A stretch of DNA of 64,000 nucleotides, taken from positions 1-64,000 of the forward strand of contig WTPW01000067.1 in the NCBI GenBank assembly GCA_009809945.1. The letters run 5' to 3'. The stretch is from Gigaspora margarita (Eukaryota > Glomeromycota > Glomeromycetes > Diversisporales > Gigasporaceae). This document shows positions 53,782 to 64,000 of the stretch, in pieces. Below the pieces are notes generated by a model. That model ran no database searches and was not told where the DNA came from. It saw nothing but the letters and a program-made list of their open reading frames with translations. The first letter of the stretch is position 1, and the number at the start of each line of letters is the position of its first letter. A program made the translations under genes and the position numbers.

Positions 53782-55401
53782 ATGAATATCCATTCCTACT
53801 TTTGTAATTTATTTATTTTTAATTTGGTTTTTATCATTTTGGCTGTCAGTGAATTTTCACCTAGTGCTCGAAATTTTCAGACTGATGTACTAGTCAATAA
53901 CACAAATAATGTCAAGTGGTATATCTTGGGTGGCAGTTTTCATAGTAACAGTACGAATGAAATATTATATCTTGACTTAACAAAACCATTTAATACTAGC
54001 TCACCTCCTTGGAATCGAAGTCCAATAAAACTTCCAATGGCAATAGAACGGGGCACTGCATGTATTAGTTCTTCATCTATATTCTTAATTGGTGGAGAAA
54101 TTAGTGATCCAACGTCACAAACACCTAATTCTTCATCATTTTATACTTCAAACGCGGAAGACTTACAATGGACTATACCAAATATTGCTGGTGTAAATAA
54201 AACATTTTTGGAACGTCAAAATTTACGGGCTGTTATTGACAATTATGGAAGAATTTTTTTATTTGGTGGAGAACAAATACCTAATGGAAACGTTGTTAGT
54301 GATATGAACATTATTGATACGAATACAATGACTTGGTCAATGTTGTCAATTCAAAGTATGCCGAGAACAGCTTATACTGCAACTTTACTGAAAAATAAAT
54401 GCATTATTTACATTGGTGGTAGATCAAATATTTCTTATACTAGTTATATTGATATGAATACGGTCAGTGAAAAGTTCAATTATTTTCCTTCAATCGATTA
54501 TAGATTTAACTAACTTAAGTAAAAATGTATAGATTCATATATTTAATACAACATCATATAATTGGTATAATATGGTATGTTACGTGATTTTATGTGATTA
54601 ATATAATGTTTGAATGAATTAATTAACGTCGTTAACTTTGGTTTACTCTAAAAAGCAAGCTACTGGTGACAAAGTCTCCGGCCGGGGTTGGCATTCAGCT
54701 GTTTTAAGTATGTTTTTAATAATATAAATAATTATAAATATTTATTTCTAATATACTGTATTATACATATGATATATCTTAGCTCCAAATGGTACTATTA
54801 TTATATATGGAGGTGGAACCACAACTGATTTTGTTCCATCGTATCCACTTCTTGCAACCCTGGATTCAACTGTTGACCCAATGCGGTGGATCATTCCAGA
54901 TAATAGTTCAACAACAAATTCCCCGCCACCCCTTAGATCTCATTCTGCAACATTATATAATAATTTTATGATAATTGCATTTGGTATTTGATTTTATTAT
55001 TCTGGTAATGCATAAATTATCTTTAGATAATAACTTTTTAAATAATTTTATTTTATTTAGGTCGGATACCAGATGAGATATCAAATGATCAATATACACT
55101 AAATAATCGTGTTTATATCTATGATGTTTTAAATAATAATTGGGTAACAACTATGAATAGAAACTCAAGCAGCCCTCCTGGTAATTGGTCAATTACGAGT
55201 GGAAGTTCAACTACGGGTGGAAGTTCAACCACGGGTGGAAGTTCAACCACAGGTGGAAGTTCAACCACGGGTGGAAGGTCAAATAACCTTCCAGTGATTC
55301 TCATCATAATAAGTGCATTTATCTTTATCATTATTTTAGGATTTCTAATTTATAGAATATATAGAAAAAAACAAACCTCATATAAAGGTTTAACCGTATA
55401 A
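53782..55401 (+). CDS. Kelch-repeat type I membrane protein, five exons
   Basis: Proposed exons: 53782-54462, 54533-54574, 54656-54707, 54783-54983 and 55061-55401. Introns of 70, 81, 75 and 77 nt start GTCAGT, GTATGT, GTATGT and GTATTT and end TAG or AG; intron 1 has a TAACTAAC branch-like site. The joined frame is 438 residues with no stop. Residues 1-~30 form a signal peptide. Kelch strands end in double glycines (YILGGSF, FLIGGE, FLFGGE, IYIGGR, IIYGGG), as in galactose-oxidase-like beta-propellers; then comes a Ser/Thr/Gly stalk of GSSTTG repeats, a membrane helix at ~402-423, and a short basic tail (RIYRKK). The domain would be extracellular and probably protein- or glycan-binding. The ligand is unknown; such kelch proteins form large families in arbuscular mycorrhizal fungi. 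This is the only host gene here that appears intact. Confidence 0.85.
55197..55290 (+). repeat. 18-bp coding minisatellite in the kelch-protein stalk
   Basis: Five units of GGAAGTTCAACCACGGGT, differing at a few third positions, encode GSSTTG. The 18-bp length keeps the frame, so copy number can vary without breaking the protein. Confidence 0.9.
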
Positions 55402-55940
55402 ACACTTTCCATAACGCTGGGTTGAACTATGTTGACCATGGCAAAGGTCATTTATTGCAAGCTAAACTAAGAATTTAATATGGTTAAACAGTTAAACGAT
55501 TAAAATCTTTTAGGCGGTGCCAACCTCTAATTTCTTTTGCATTTTAAGAGAAATTTTATTTTTTCACTTTTAAATCCACATAATTACTTCAAAAAAAACC
55601 CCATTAATTATGCTTAAATAGATTTAAATATATTTAATAAATTTAATTTTTGCCTTTTAAAACATATAAAGATTGGGTTGCACCAAATTTCCTGAATTGC
55701 CCAATTGTTCAAGGTCAATCTGCATTTGTGACCTGGATTGGTCCAATTATACGTCGGGTAACTCGCTTCGCTGCGAAGTAATTTGAAGAACAGTTAACTC
55801 AGCGATAATTACAATATCATATTACAAGTATTCGGCCTAGGTTAAAGTTAGTTTAGAATCAGGTTAAGAGTATAGTTTTGGCCAGTCTGTTTAATTCTGA
55901 TAAGCAAATATCGTCATGTTGTGATCGTCAATTATTGGAT
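55402..55940. other. No gene seen (kelch gene 3' flank)
   Basis: AT-rich. CGCTTCGCTGCGAAG near 55765 is a short hairpin. No ORF. Confidence 0.5.
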
Positions 55941-55977
55941 TAACTGTTGTTTAAGTGTCTTTTTTTTTTTTTTTTNA

Positions 55978-56212
55978 TAAAAAATTAATCCACCAAGTCC
56001 GTTTCCGTTATATGAAACTATATAGTTTATAATGATTTCAAATCCGATAACCTCTCAATACTGATACAAAACTTGTCCACCATGCATACCGGTTTGGGGA
56101 GGTTCAACTGTATATAGTTTCATATAACGGAAACGGACTTGGTGGATTAATTTTTTATCGGATTTGACAGGTTATCGGGTTTGACAGGATCGGTTTTGGG
56201 AGGTTCAACTGT
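55978..56212. mobile_element. Two head-to-head mariner-like MITE copies
   Basis: The arms ATAAAAAATTAATCCACCAA... (55978 on) and ...TTGGTGGATTAATTTTTTAT (to ~56160) are inverted over ~46 bp. Terminal motifs GGGAGGTTCAACTGTAT appear at ~56107 and 56212. The related single copy is at 60479-60670. Both sides of the composite carry the direct repeat GATTAACTGTTGTTYAAGTG followed by a T run; the left T run ends in an ambiguous base. Confidence 0.6.
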
Positions 56213-56239
56213 ATTAGATTAACTGTTGTTCAAGTGTCT

Positions 56240-57845
56240 TTTTTTTTTTATTTATCAAATTAAAAGTAAATGTTCATAATAAAGGAAAGTCTCAATAAAC
56301 ATTTTAAAGAATTTGAGAGAAACGTAAGGTAGGCATATTAGTACAAACACTATTGATTAATTACTTTCCTTCGTAAACAGTCGAAATAACAACTTGCGAG
56401 TATATACAAAAAATATTGATCAACAAGCCAAACAATGTTAGCTAAAAATCTAACTTAGAAATAGCCTCAAAGTTCTATAGCGTCAATGAAAAAATCACGA
56501 CAATTAGATTGTTTCTTCAAACCAGATAAAAATACAACTGGCACATAATTATATGGGGGCTTCACCACTTGATTTAATGATTAAAAGATTGATAACGTTG
56601 TGCGTCAAATTAAAATATGGTCAAATCATAATACAGTAATGCCGCTAATACCTACCCTTACCCTAACATAGGACTTCACCCTAAGCTTAATGAAACTCAG
56701 TATAGTTCAATTTGACGTCCGTACGTACGACATATATACCGTTGAATTATCTGTTATGAAGCAAGTTAAGTGCAATAGGTCGTACAGAAAGATCTCGGAT
56801 AGTATAATATGATAAATTTAGTTTAATACCAGGAACGTTAGTGTATACCAGGAACGTTAATGTATGGTTTTACTGGCATCTAAATCGAAAGCAAAATCTT
56901 AAAGCTGATTGGTGCACGTTTTTTCTCATATGATCATTACCTGTTTTATGTAACATAAAATTTCTAATTTTAGAGGGAGGTTAAAGCGAAGTGAAATTTA
57001 GTTAGGGTCATCTTCTTGATGCAGTTATATTTATATCAAGAATGCGGCGGTTTATGCAGCATGTAGATCATGAATTAATTAACTCCCACTCTAACCCAAC
57101 CCAACAATTTCATGTTTAAAACTTATCGTAAATTGGTCATAAGATGATTATATCGCAAAAATTCGTTCTTCCTTAATAAATGATTGGCTTACATGTGCCC
57201 GCAGCGGCACATGTAAGCCAATCATTTACTTTGATGAGTGATATTCTGATGTCATTTGTAATGACTTCATTATAACGATCAATGGCTTGCCATTTAAAGT
57301 AAAATCGTTTTAAATTTTAGCTAACTTTTGATTCGATTATTAAAAAATGATTTATATAATACCAGTACGATCACATGAAATGTGAGAAGGATGGTTCCGT
57401 TCAACTTTTTTGATGTCACTACGTTGATTTTTGAAAAATCCTTTTTGGTTGGAATAATGATTTTCATTTATTCATTTTTAGAAAGTGCTAACTAAATACT
57501 TTTACAAATTACATAATTATGCCATTATGATAATACTTTTATATAACTATGCCATCACATTATTATGATGCATACTGCATACACAAGACTGTGTGTAAAT
57601 AATAATCCTGACCCTTCTGATTGAAATTCATCCATTGGCACAGCAATTAACATTCATTTTACCGGTCTAATCAATTTATTGAACCCAAATTATTAATCAT
57701 ATCAACTTTTGCTGTGCTAATAAGGTAGATAATTCATGTTGGTAGAATGTCTTGTTGATTCATTTTTTTGAATGGTCACCTGTGAATTATTACATTGCGA
57801 TAATGCTTGTCATATATTATGCAAGATTCGAACTGTTAAAAAACT
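56240..57845. other. No supported gene; one strong hairpin
   Basis: No coding frame or element with defined ends. At 57178-57227 a perfect 22-bp-arm hairpin (AAATGATTGGCTTACATGTG, loop CGCAGC) stands alone. A small duplication (ACCAGGAACGTTARTGTAT) occurs near 56828-56864. Confidence 0.5.
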
Positions 57846-57849
57846 TTAA

Positions 57850-59275
57850 CTGAGTTATTTAAATAAAAAGTAAGTTTGTACCAGACTTTTTCTATAGTAG
57901 CTCATGTTAATTTTGATTCAAACTAACTCAATCATATACTGAAATTGCAGAATAGCAAGTTTTGTGAATTTTTTATAGTAATCACAATAACTTTAATACA
58001 AATTAACTCGGTATTAAAATCATCAATTTTAACTATATATTGTGATTATCAAAATAGCGGGTGAGCTCAAAACCAGAATTTTTTACAGGTATAATTCTAA
58101 TGCAACTAACTATATCTTGATCAAATAGAAATTATGATAATTTCTGATACAAACCAATTAAATTTATGGCTATCAGGATATCGAGAAAGTTTGTGAAAAA
58201 CTTTCTAGTAGAAATCACGATAATTTTAAAACAATCTTAATTACTATATGTACGCATTAGAGAGTAAGTTTTGTAACAGAATTTATTATATTGACTTATA
58301 ATCAATATAACATAGTGTAGTCACTAGAATAGTATATTTAGTAATAGAATTTTTATGATAACTCTGATGCAAACTAACTTGGGCATAACCGCATACTTGT
58401 TGGCTAGAATGGCAAGTGAGTTCTGTAAACAATTATTATAATAGAAATCAAGCAATATACTAAACCTTAATTGCACAAAAATTAAAATAATTCCAATGCA
58501 AACCACCTTAACCATATATACCATAGTGATCAATAAAGTGAGTAAGCTCTGTAACAGAATTTTTTCAGAAACTCACGATAGAAATCAATAATTCTAATAC
58601 AAACTAACACAGAATTATTTACATAGAGTTCGTGATAATTCCAATAAAAATTGGCTTGATCTTAATTATTTAGAAATAATTTTGGGGCAAACTAAATTTT
58701 AACTATATATTGTAGTTGTAAGTTTTATAACAGAATGTTTTTGGTAAAAATCATAATAATTCTAATACATTCTGATGCAAACTCAATTACAGATAAATTG
58801 TGATAGTTCCAATGCAAACTCTATCTTAAGTATAATACTATCTTAATTTTAACCATATATTATGGCTGTTGAAATAGAGATAAGTTTTGTGTAATAAAAT
58901 TTTTTTACAGTAGAGAATATAATAATATTAATATAAACTAAACATGATCTTAATTACATAGAAACCATAAAAAATTCCAATGCGAACTAATTCAACTTTA
59001 ACCATATATTGTAATTATCAGGATATCAAGTAAGTTTTGCATAATTTTTTCAATATGAATCATAATAATTTCAATACAAGCTAACTCAACTTTAAACACT
59101 ATATAGACCGCATTAGAAATAAATTCTGTGAAAGAATTTTTTATTAAAACCTACGGCTTTGAGCACTTGATGCGATCACTAGAATACAAGTAAGTTTATA
59201 GCAAGAAATTTACTACAACTAATAATGAAATCACAATAATTTGAATACAACTAACTCAATCACATACATCACCAG
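57850..59275 (+). repeat. Degenerate ~100-bp satellite, array C (1.4 kb)
   Basis: Same words as array B in the same orientation (AAACTAACTCAATC, AGTAAGTTYTGTAACAGAAT, TTTTTACAG, ATAATAATTCYAATACAAAC). Units are even more eroded. The minus-strand frame 58324-58533 is a translation of the repeat. Confidence 0.75.
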
Positions 59276-60478
59276 ATGGTAATTAAGCTATAGATTTAAA
59301 TATATTCTATTAGTATTTTTATTCCTGGTTTTAATGTACAATTATCTTGTATATTGACAAGAGTCAACTGATCAAAAAGATGGGAGAGAATAGTTAGAGG
59401 TTACACAGAGTACTATAACTCTGCTGATAACAGAGTCAGAATCAAAAAAGACATCAGGCTTCAGAAATCATGCAAATAAAGTGATGTAACTGAAAGCCAC
59501 AACAACAATTAGTATTTAAAGAAGCAACAAATAACTGATTTGTGACACTCATTTCTCTTTCAGCAAACTAAACATTACAACTATCACTTTTTCTTGACCC
59601 AACCCTCCTACCACACATTGTAGTCTCCTGATTCTGCTATTTTCCAATTTAACAACCAACATGCTTCAGGCAGGCAGGAAACCACTAGCTGATGCTGCTT
59701 TTCTCTCATTATACTATTACAATGATAACTGGTACAATTTCACTTGCTAATTATCAGAAGCATATTATCGTTTCAGTTCAAATTACTTAGCTCAAATCAC
59801 TCAGCTCAAATTATGCAGCTCAAATTACTTCCAATGTATTCTGTGGACTTAAAGTCCTTTAATTAAATTTATTTATACACCTTTGGCTTGCCAATATTAT
59901 TCAAATCACATGACTATTTGTACCTATACTTTTTGTATATATTTGAATTTTACTTGCTTTGTAGCATCACATGTTATGCAGCTGTCTCATATGTGACAAA
60001 TGTCATGATTATTATATATTTTACAATAGTAAGTATATTCATACTTTATAATTATCAATCAATGCACTAAACAACTAAAAATTATGACTTTCTAAAAATG
60101 AATTAATAAAAAAATCATTATTTTTACCAATTTAAACTTTCATATGATCGTACTTATGTTTATAATGACCTCAAGTCAGCATCAACTGCAATGATTAAAA
60201 TAAATATATATTAATTTTCAAAAACAATCTGTAGTGTCATACTTAATGCTAGTATTGCAATTATAACATGTTCCTGGTTTTAGTGTGACTGCATCACACA
60301 TCTACCCTAATAATATTAATATGACTTAGATAGCTATCCCACAAAAAATTGATACATTATATAATTGATAATTACATACTAAGTTTAGTAATAATTTTCT
60401 CAAAATTATGTGATTTTCCTGAAGCCGTGGGCCCTTCTATATATTTTTGAAAGCTACTATAGTTTCAATGTTTTCATA
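59276..60478. other. No supported gene
   Basis: AT-rich. At about 59772-59832 there is a ~15-bp tandem repeat (CAGCTCAAATTACTT type, four units). The frame 59888-60070 is hydrophobic by composition only. Confidence 0.45.
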
Positions 60479-60670
60479 TACAGTTGAACATTCCCAAACC
60501 GGTATACATGGTGGACAAGTTTTGTATTAATATTGAGAGGTTATCAGATTTAAAATCATTATAAATTAATGATTCATATAGCAGAAACAGACTTGGTAGA
60601 TTAACTTTTTATCAGTTTTGACAGGTTTCAGTTTTGATAGGATTGGTTGTGGGAGGTTTGACTGTATATC
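60479..60670. mobile_element. ~190-bp mariner-like MITE
   Basis: The ends TACAGTTGAACATTCCCAAA and GTGGGAGGTTTGACTGTA are inverted and bounded by TA. The inner sequence (GGTGGACAAGTTTTGTATTA) matches the composite at 56 kb. Confidence 0.65.
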
Positions 60671-63600
60671 CAAACTAATGATATCTAATAAATCATTCAA
60701 ACTATATAAATATTTAAACTATCATTGTTGCTAGTGAAGTTAATTATTATAACTAGTAATTTGAACCAGTTTGGTTATAAACGTTAACCAACCAGAACCA
60801 AATAAATTTTGGATAACTGGTTGAGCAAATGCTTAATCGGTTGACCCATACAATCAGTTGAGAATTGATAATCAGTTGACAAAAGATAAATGATATCAGG
60901 AATGAGCAAAGTCCAGAAGTTCTGAAAAGAAAATGAATGAACATAAAAATTAGGCAAGATTGAGACAAACATTTGAGTAAAGGTCTAATAATTCCCAAAT
61001 ATAACCTGTGAAGAAATCTTAATCATTTGCAATTAGTTGACATCAAATATTTTGGTTCAGTTAACTGATTAACAAACTTTCTTGGTTCAAATCACTACTA
61101 GTTGAGCCAGTTAATTCAGATAATTTGGTTGACCTGGGCCAACCGAAATAATCTCGGTTAACTGATAATGCTTAGTATGTTGAGTTGGTTAATTATTTGA
61201 TGAATTTGTAACTCAGCTCAAGTCACTAATTAAACTATGTATAAGTCATTTGCAAATGAATATAACCAATAATTAATTATCTGATTTTGTTTGCATTCTT
61301 AATTATTATTTAATTAAAAAAGACAAATAGGGCAGCTGCACAATGCAATTGCCTATCAATCAGAAATGAAGGTACTAGCATCAAATTTTCTAATCTAATT
61401 TTTATATATAACTATAATAACTACTAAATTATACAACATACCATATAGCCATCCCTATCCTTTGGCTGAGCAGTTTAGCCATGCTATATAAATGAAGCAA
61501 AGAGAAAGGTACTCTAATCATATAAATTTTGTATGATTTATGTGCCTTTTTCTGATATCACTCATAAAGTCTTGACTAACTATACTATACTGATCTGCTG
61601 TAATTTCTGGTAAGCATCTAAAAATATGAATAATGTGACTTCCAATTATATGAACAATATGTTTTTGCCCATTTTAATAACATAAAATGATAATAAACTT
61701 AGTGTACCTTGCAAGCAAGCTGTCATATCATTATGTCCATGCCAAAGTAGAGCAATTTGTCTTATTTCTATGATAGCAACTCAAATATTAAACCAAATAA
61801 AATTAAAATTATTAAAAAATTAAGAATTAATATAAATATATCCATAGGGTACATTAAATTTTTTGTACCTCTATTTTGATCATATGATAATATATACAAA
61901 AACAGTAATACCAATATTGTGTATGTTAAGTTAAGGTTAGAGTGAAAACTATGTTAGAGTTAGTGCTTAGGCAGTTGTATAGTAAAATTGCTTAAGAAAA
62001 ACTTTTTATTAATGCATAAAAGGTGGTTTAGTATGCAATTTCTTGCAAAACAAGTAATTTTTGTTAAAATGAACATTTGTTTTTGAATTTTTCTGATCAT
62101 GTAATGTTATATCTAATTTTGATTTATAGCAATCTATATAGGTCCCATGATGGAGTACATGTACCTTAGAGTACGTATAAATAAACCCAAAAATTAATTA
62201 AAAAGTTAAAAAAAATTAAAAATTTAAAAAAGTTAATTAAAATTTAAAAATTAAATATTAAAAATTTTAAAAAAAAATATTCTTAAAAAATAAAAATATT
62301 TAAAAATTAAAAGACAAAAATTAAAAATTAAAGAATATTTTTTAAAAAAATAAAAAGTAAACCCATTTAAAAAAAAAAATTAAATATTAAAATTGAAGTT
62401 TGCTATTTATTACTGCTAGTGATTATCACTGGTGATCAATTTACCAATTAAAATTCAGGATCAGGTGTAATATGTAGATCATTTTTTGTATAACAAAAAC
62501 AAATAATTTTTAAAAAATTGCTAAAATTGCTTCTAACTTAAAATTTTGTCTATAAAACTACTTTTTTTTATGCAAAAAAAAATTTTTTGCTAAATTTTAC
62601 TATATATAAAGCCCTATTCTAATCTCTAATCTTTACTCTTACCTAATATTAAAGAGATTTAATTTTTATTTAATACAAACTGTTTGTTTTGTTTATTTTG
62701 TTTTATGTATTGTAGATCACTATGATAATCACTACTGGTGATAAGTAGTGTTTTTCTTTAAATTTTAAAAAAATACTTTTAAAAAATAAAATTATTTAAA
62801 ATTTAAAAAAACAAAAATTAAAAATTAAAAAATATATTTAAAAAAATAAAAATTAAACTATTAAAAAAAAATAAAAATTAAAAGAAAAATATATTATTTA
62901 CAATAGATGATTATCATCTGTAATTTACAATACATAATTGACTAAAAAAACAAAATAATTTTTTTTCTTAATAAACAAAAATTAATTTTTTTTTTTAGTT
63001 AGAGTATAGTTTGTATTTAGTAAATTTTTCAAGTAATTTTTTTTTATTAGAGCCCAAATGTTCATTTCATAAGTAATATTTAAGATATTAATACTGCAGC
63101 CCTATGAAAAAAGTGGTCCTGGTGTTGGCATGGTTTAGTATGAAGATGCCTGGATAGGCATGTATTGTGTATCACATAGAGGCATGAAACACAAACCAAA
63201 ATGTGACAGAATGGCACATATATTACATTTTATGGTATTGGCAGGTGCGTTGAGTAGCACATTTTATAAATGTTTATTCTTGGTATGTTTTGGCACAGTT
63301 ATAACCCACGTGTATACACATACTTAGAGATGGGTTTTATGTGTGCACATAATTTCTTAATCATGTGCGTTCATGTGCATGTTTCAGAATTATGCGCATT
63401 TTATTCTATCTAAATTTTAAAGACTCCTAAGAAAAAGAAGAAAAAGAAAAAAAAAAGTAAAATTTCAAAAAAAGCAAGTTACTGTATTACCGTGAAATAA
63501 TGATCATAGGCATTATTTTAAAAATTGCATTCTATAAAAATAGCATACTAGATTTCAAAATAATGCCCATGCATGTCCCGCAATAGCACATACTATATAT
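60671..63600. other. Gene-poor AT-rich tail with low-complexity blocks
   Basis: 60770-61180 has repeated GGTTGACC/GGTTAACTG words on both strands, possibly a decayed element. 62180-62390 and 62755-62900 are AAATTAAAAATT-type low-complexity blocks on either side of a segment with AATTCAGGATCAGGTGTAAT, related to the arms of the 49.9-kb TIR element. No coding frame is supported; the minus-strand frames 60753-60998 are compositional. Confidence 0.45.
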
Positions 63601-63605
63601 AGAAT

Positions 63606-63873
63606 ACTATATGGGCTAGGTGCTGAGAAAAGGGACCAAATTGACAAAACAAAAGATCTTCGGAAAATCAATTTTTGTATTGTAAATCTTATAATAGCTT
63701 ATAAGAAAATGCAAACTTTAAAGGGCTATACTGCAAAATTTTATTAATACAACTACTTATGTGTTTTAAGTAAAAAATAATCCTAATATTATTCTAAATT
63801 GATTTATATAAAAAAATTACTTTTGAAAAAATTGTCAATTTGGTCCCTTTTCCCAGCACCTAGCCCATATAGT
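63606..63873. mobile_element. 268-bp MITE with 42-bp inverted ends
   Basis: The left end ACTATATGGGCTAGGTGCTG and the right end CAGCACCTAGCCCATATAGT are perfect inverted repeats, and pairing continues through AAAAGGGACCAAATTGACAA with one mismatch. The central ~180 bp is AT-rich without an ORF. A TA duplication inside the ends is possible. Confidence 0.8.
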
Positions 63874-64000
63874 CGAATGCATAACAAATGTGTTTGATTA
63901 TGTTTATAAGGTTCAGCAACATTTTAAAGTTTAAATGAACTTCTTTTTCCACACAGTCAATCATAATTATATAATTATATCATAATATATTATAACCCAT

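Noticed and set aside
1..64000. CRISPR arrays, rRNA genes, intact tRNA genes, bacterial operons
   Set aside because: Looked for direct repeats with unique spacers, conserved rRNA words and foldable tRNAs; none found. The window is eukaryotic in character.

Overview
The window looks like a piece of an AT-rich, transposon-packed fungal genome. An early-diverging fungus of the arbuscular-mycorrhizal type (Glomeromycotina, Rhizophagus-like) fits best. The reasons are Ty3/gypsy LTR elements, Sel1-like repeat fragments, a multi-exon kelch membrane protein with 70-81 nt introns, TTAGGG repeats, very high A+T between genes, and many TIR/foldback elements. This assignment is inference from gene content; no rRNA or other phylogenetic marker is present.

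Layout. 1-2.1 kb: a possible LINE-like ORF fragment and nested TIR elements. 2.1-18.9 kb: an LTR element on the minus strand (LTRs 2119-3119 and 17964-18928, with a primer-binding site and a polypurine tract), split by a second, 13.4-kb Ty3/gypsy element, also on the minus strand. The second element has ~3.05-kb terminal repeats (3257-6306 and 13630-~16688) that carry a decayed Sel1-like repeat gene. Its gag-protease-RT-RNase H-integrase reading frame is recognisable throughout but broken, mostly by TGA codons. It has an unusual run of four CCHC knuckles between protease and RT, and a slippery heptamer followed at once by a stop before RT. 18.9-25.4 kb: no convincing gene; interstitial telomere-like repeats, several foldback/MITE elements and an LTR-like fragment. 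25.8-27.1 kb: a fucosyltransferase-like (GT37/XG_FTase-type) gene with three frameshifts. 27.8-34.8 kb: hAT-like elements with 8-bp duplications, a satellite array, minisatellites, and a 1.85-kb TIR element holding a Sel1 fragment and an LTR fragment. 34.8-42.5 kb: a second Ty3/gypsy element, plus strand, also decayed. A hAT-like MITE has hit it at the gag start, a Harbinger-like element sits in RT and a poly(A) retroposon lies before integrase; a third ORF remnant follows integrase. 42.5-53.7 kb: tandem repeats, a 2.8-kb degenerate satellite array, putative Helitron ends and nested hAT-like elements. 53.8-55.4 kb: the one gene that looks intact, a five-exon kelch-repeat type I membrane protein. 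55.4-64 kb: intergenic, with another array of the same satellite and more MITEs.

The window is therefore an accessory, repeat-nested region with one intact host gene, one broken host gene, and mobile elements inserted into one another. No defence, metabolic or other multigene system is evident. The most unusual things are the extra zinc-knuckle module and candidate frameshift site of the first gypsy element, the capture of Sel1-type sequence by two different element types, the extra downstream ORF of the second gypsy element, and a ~100-bp satellite family in three arrays on both strands.
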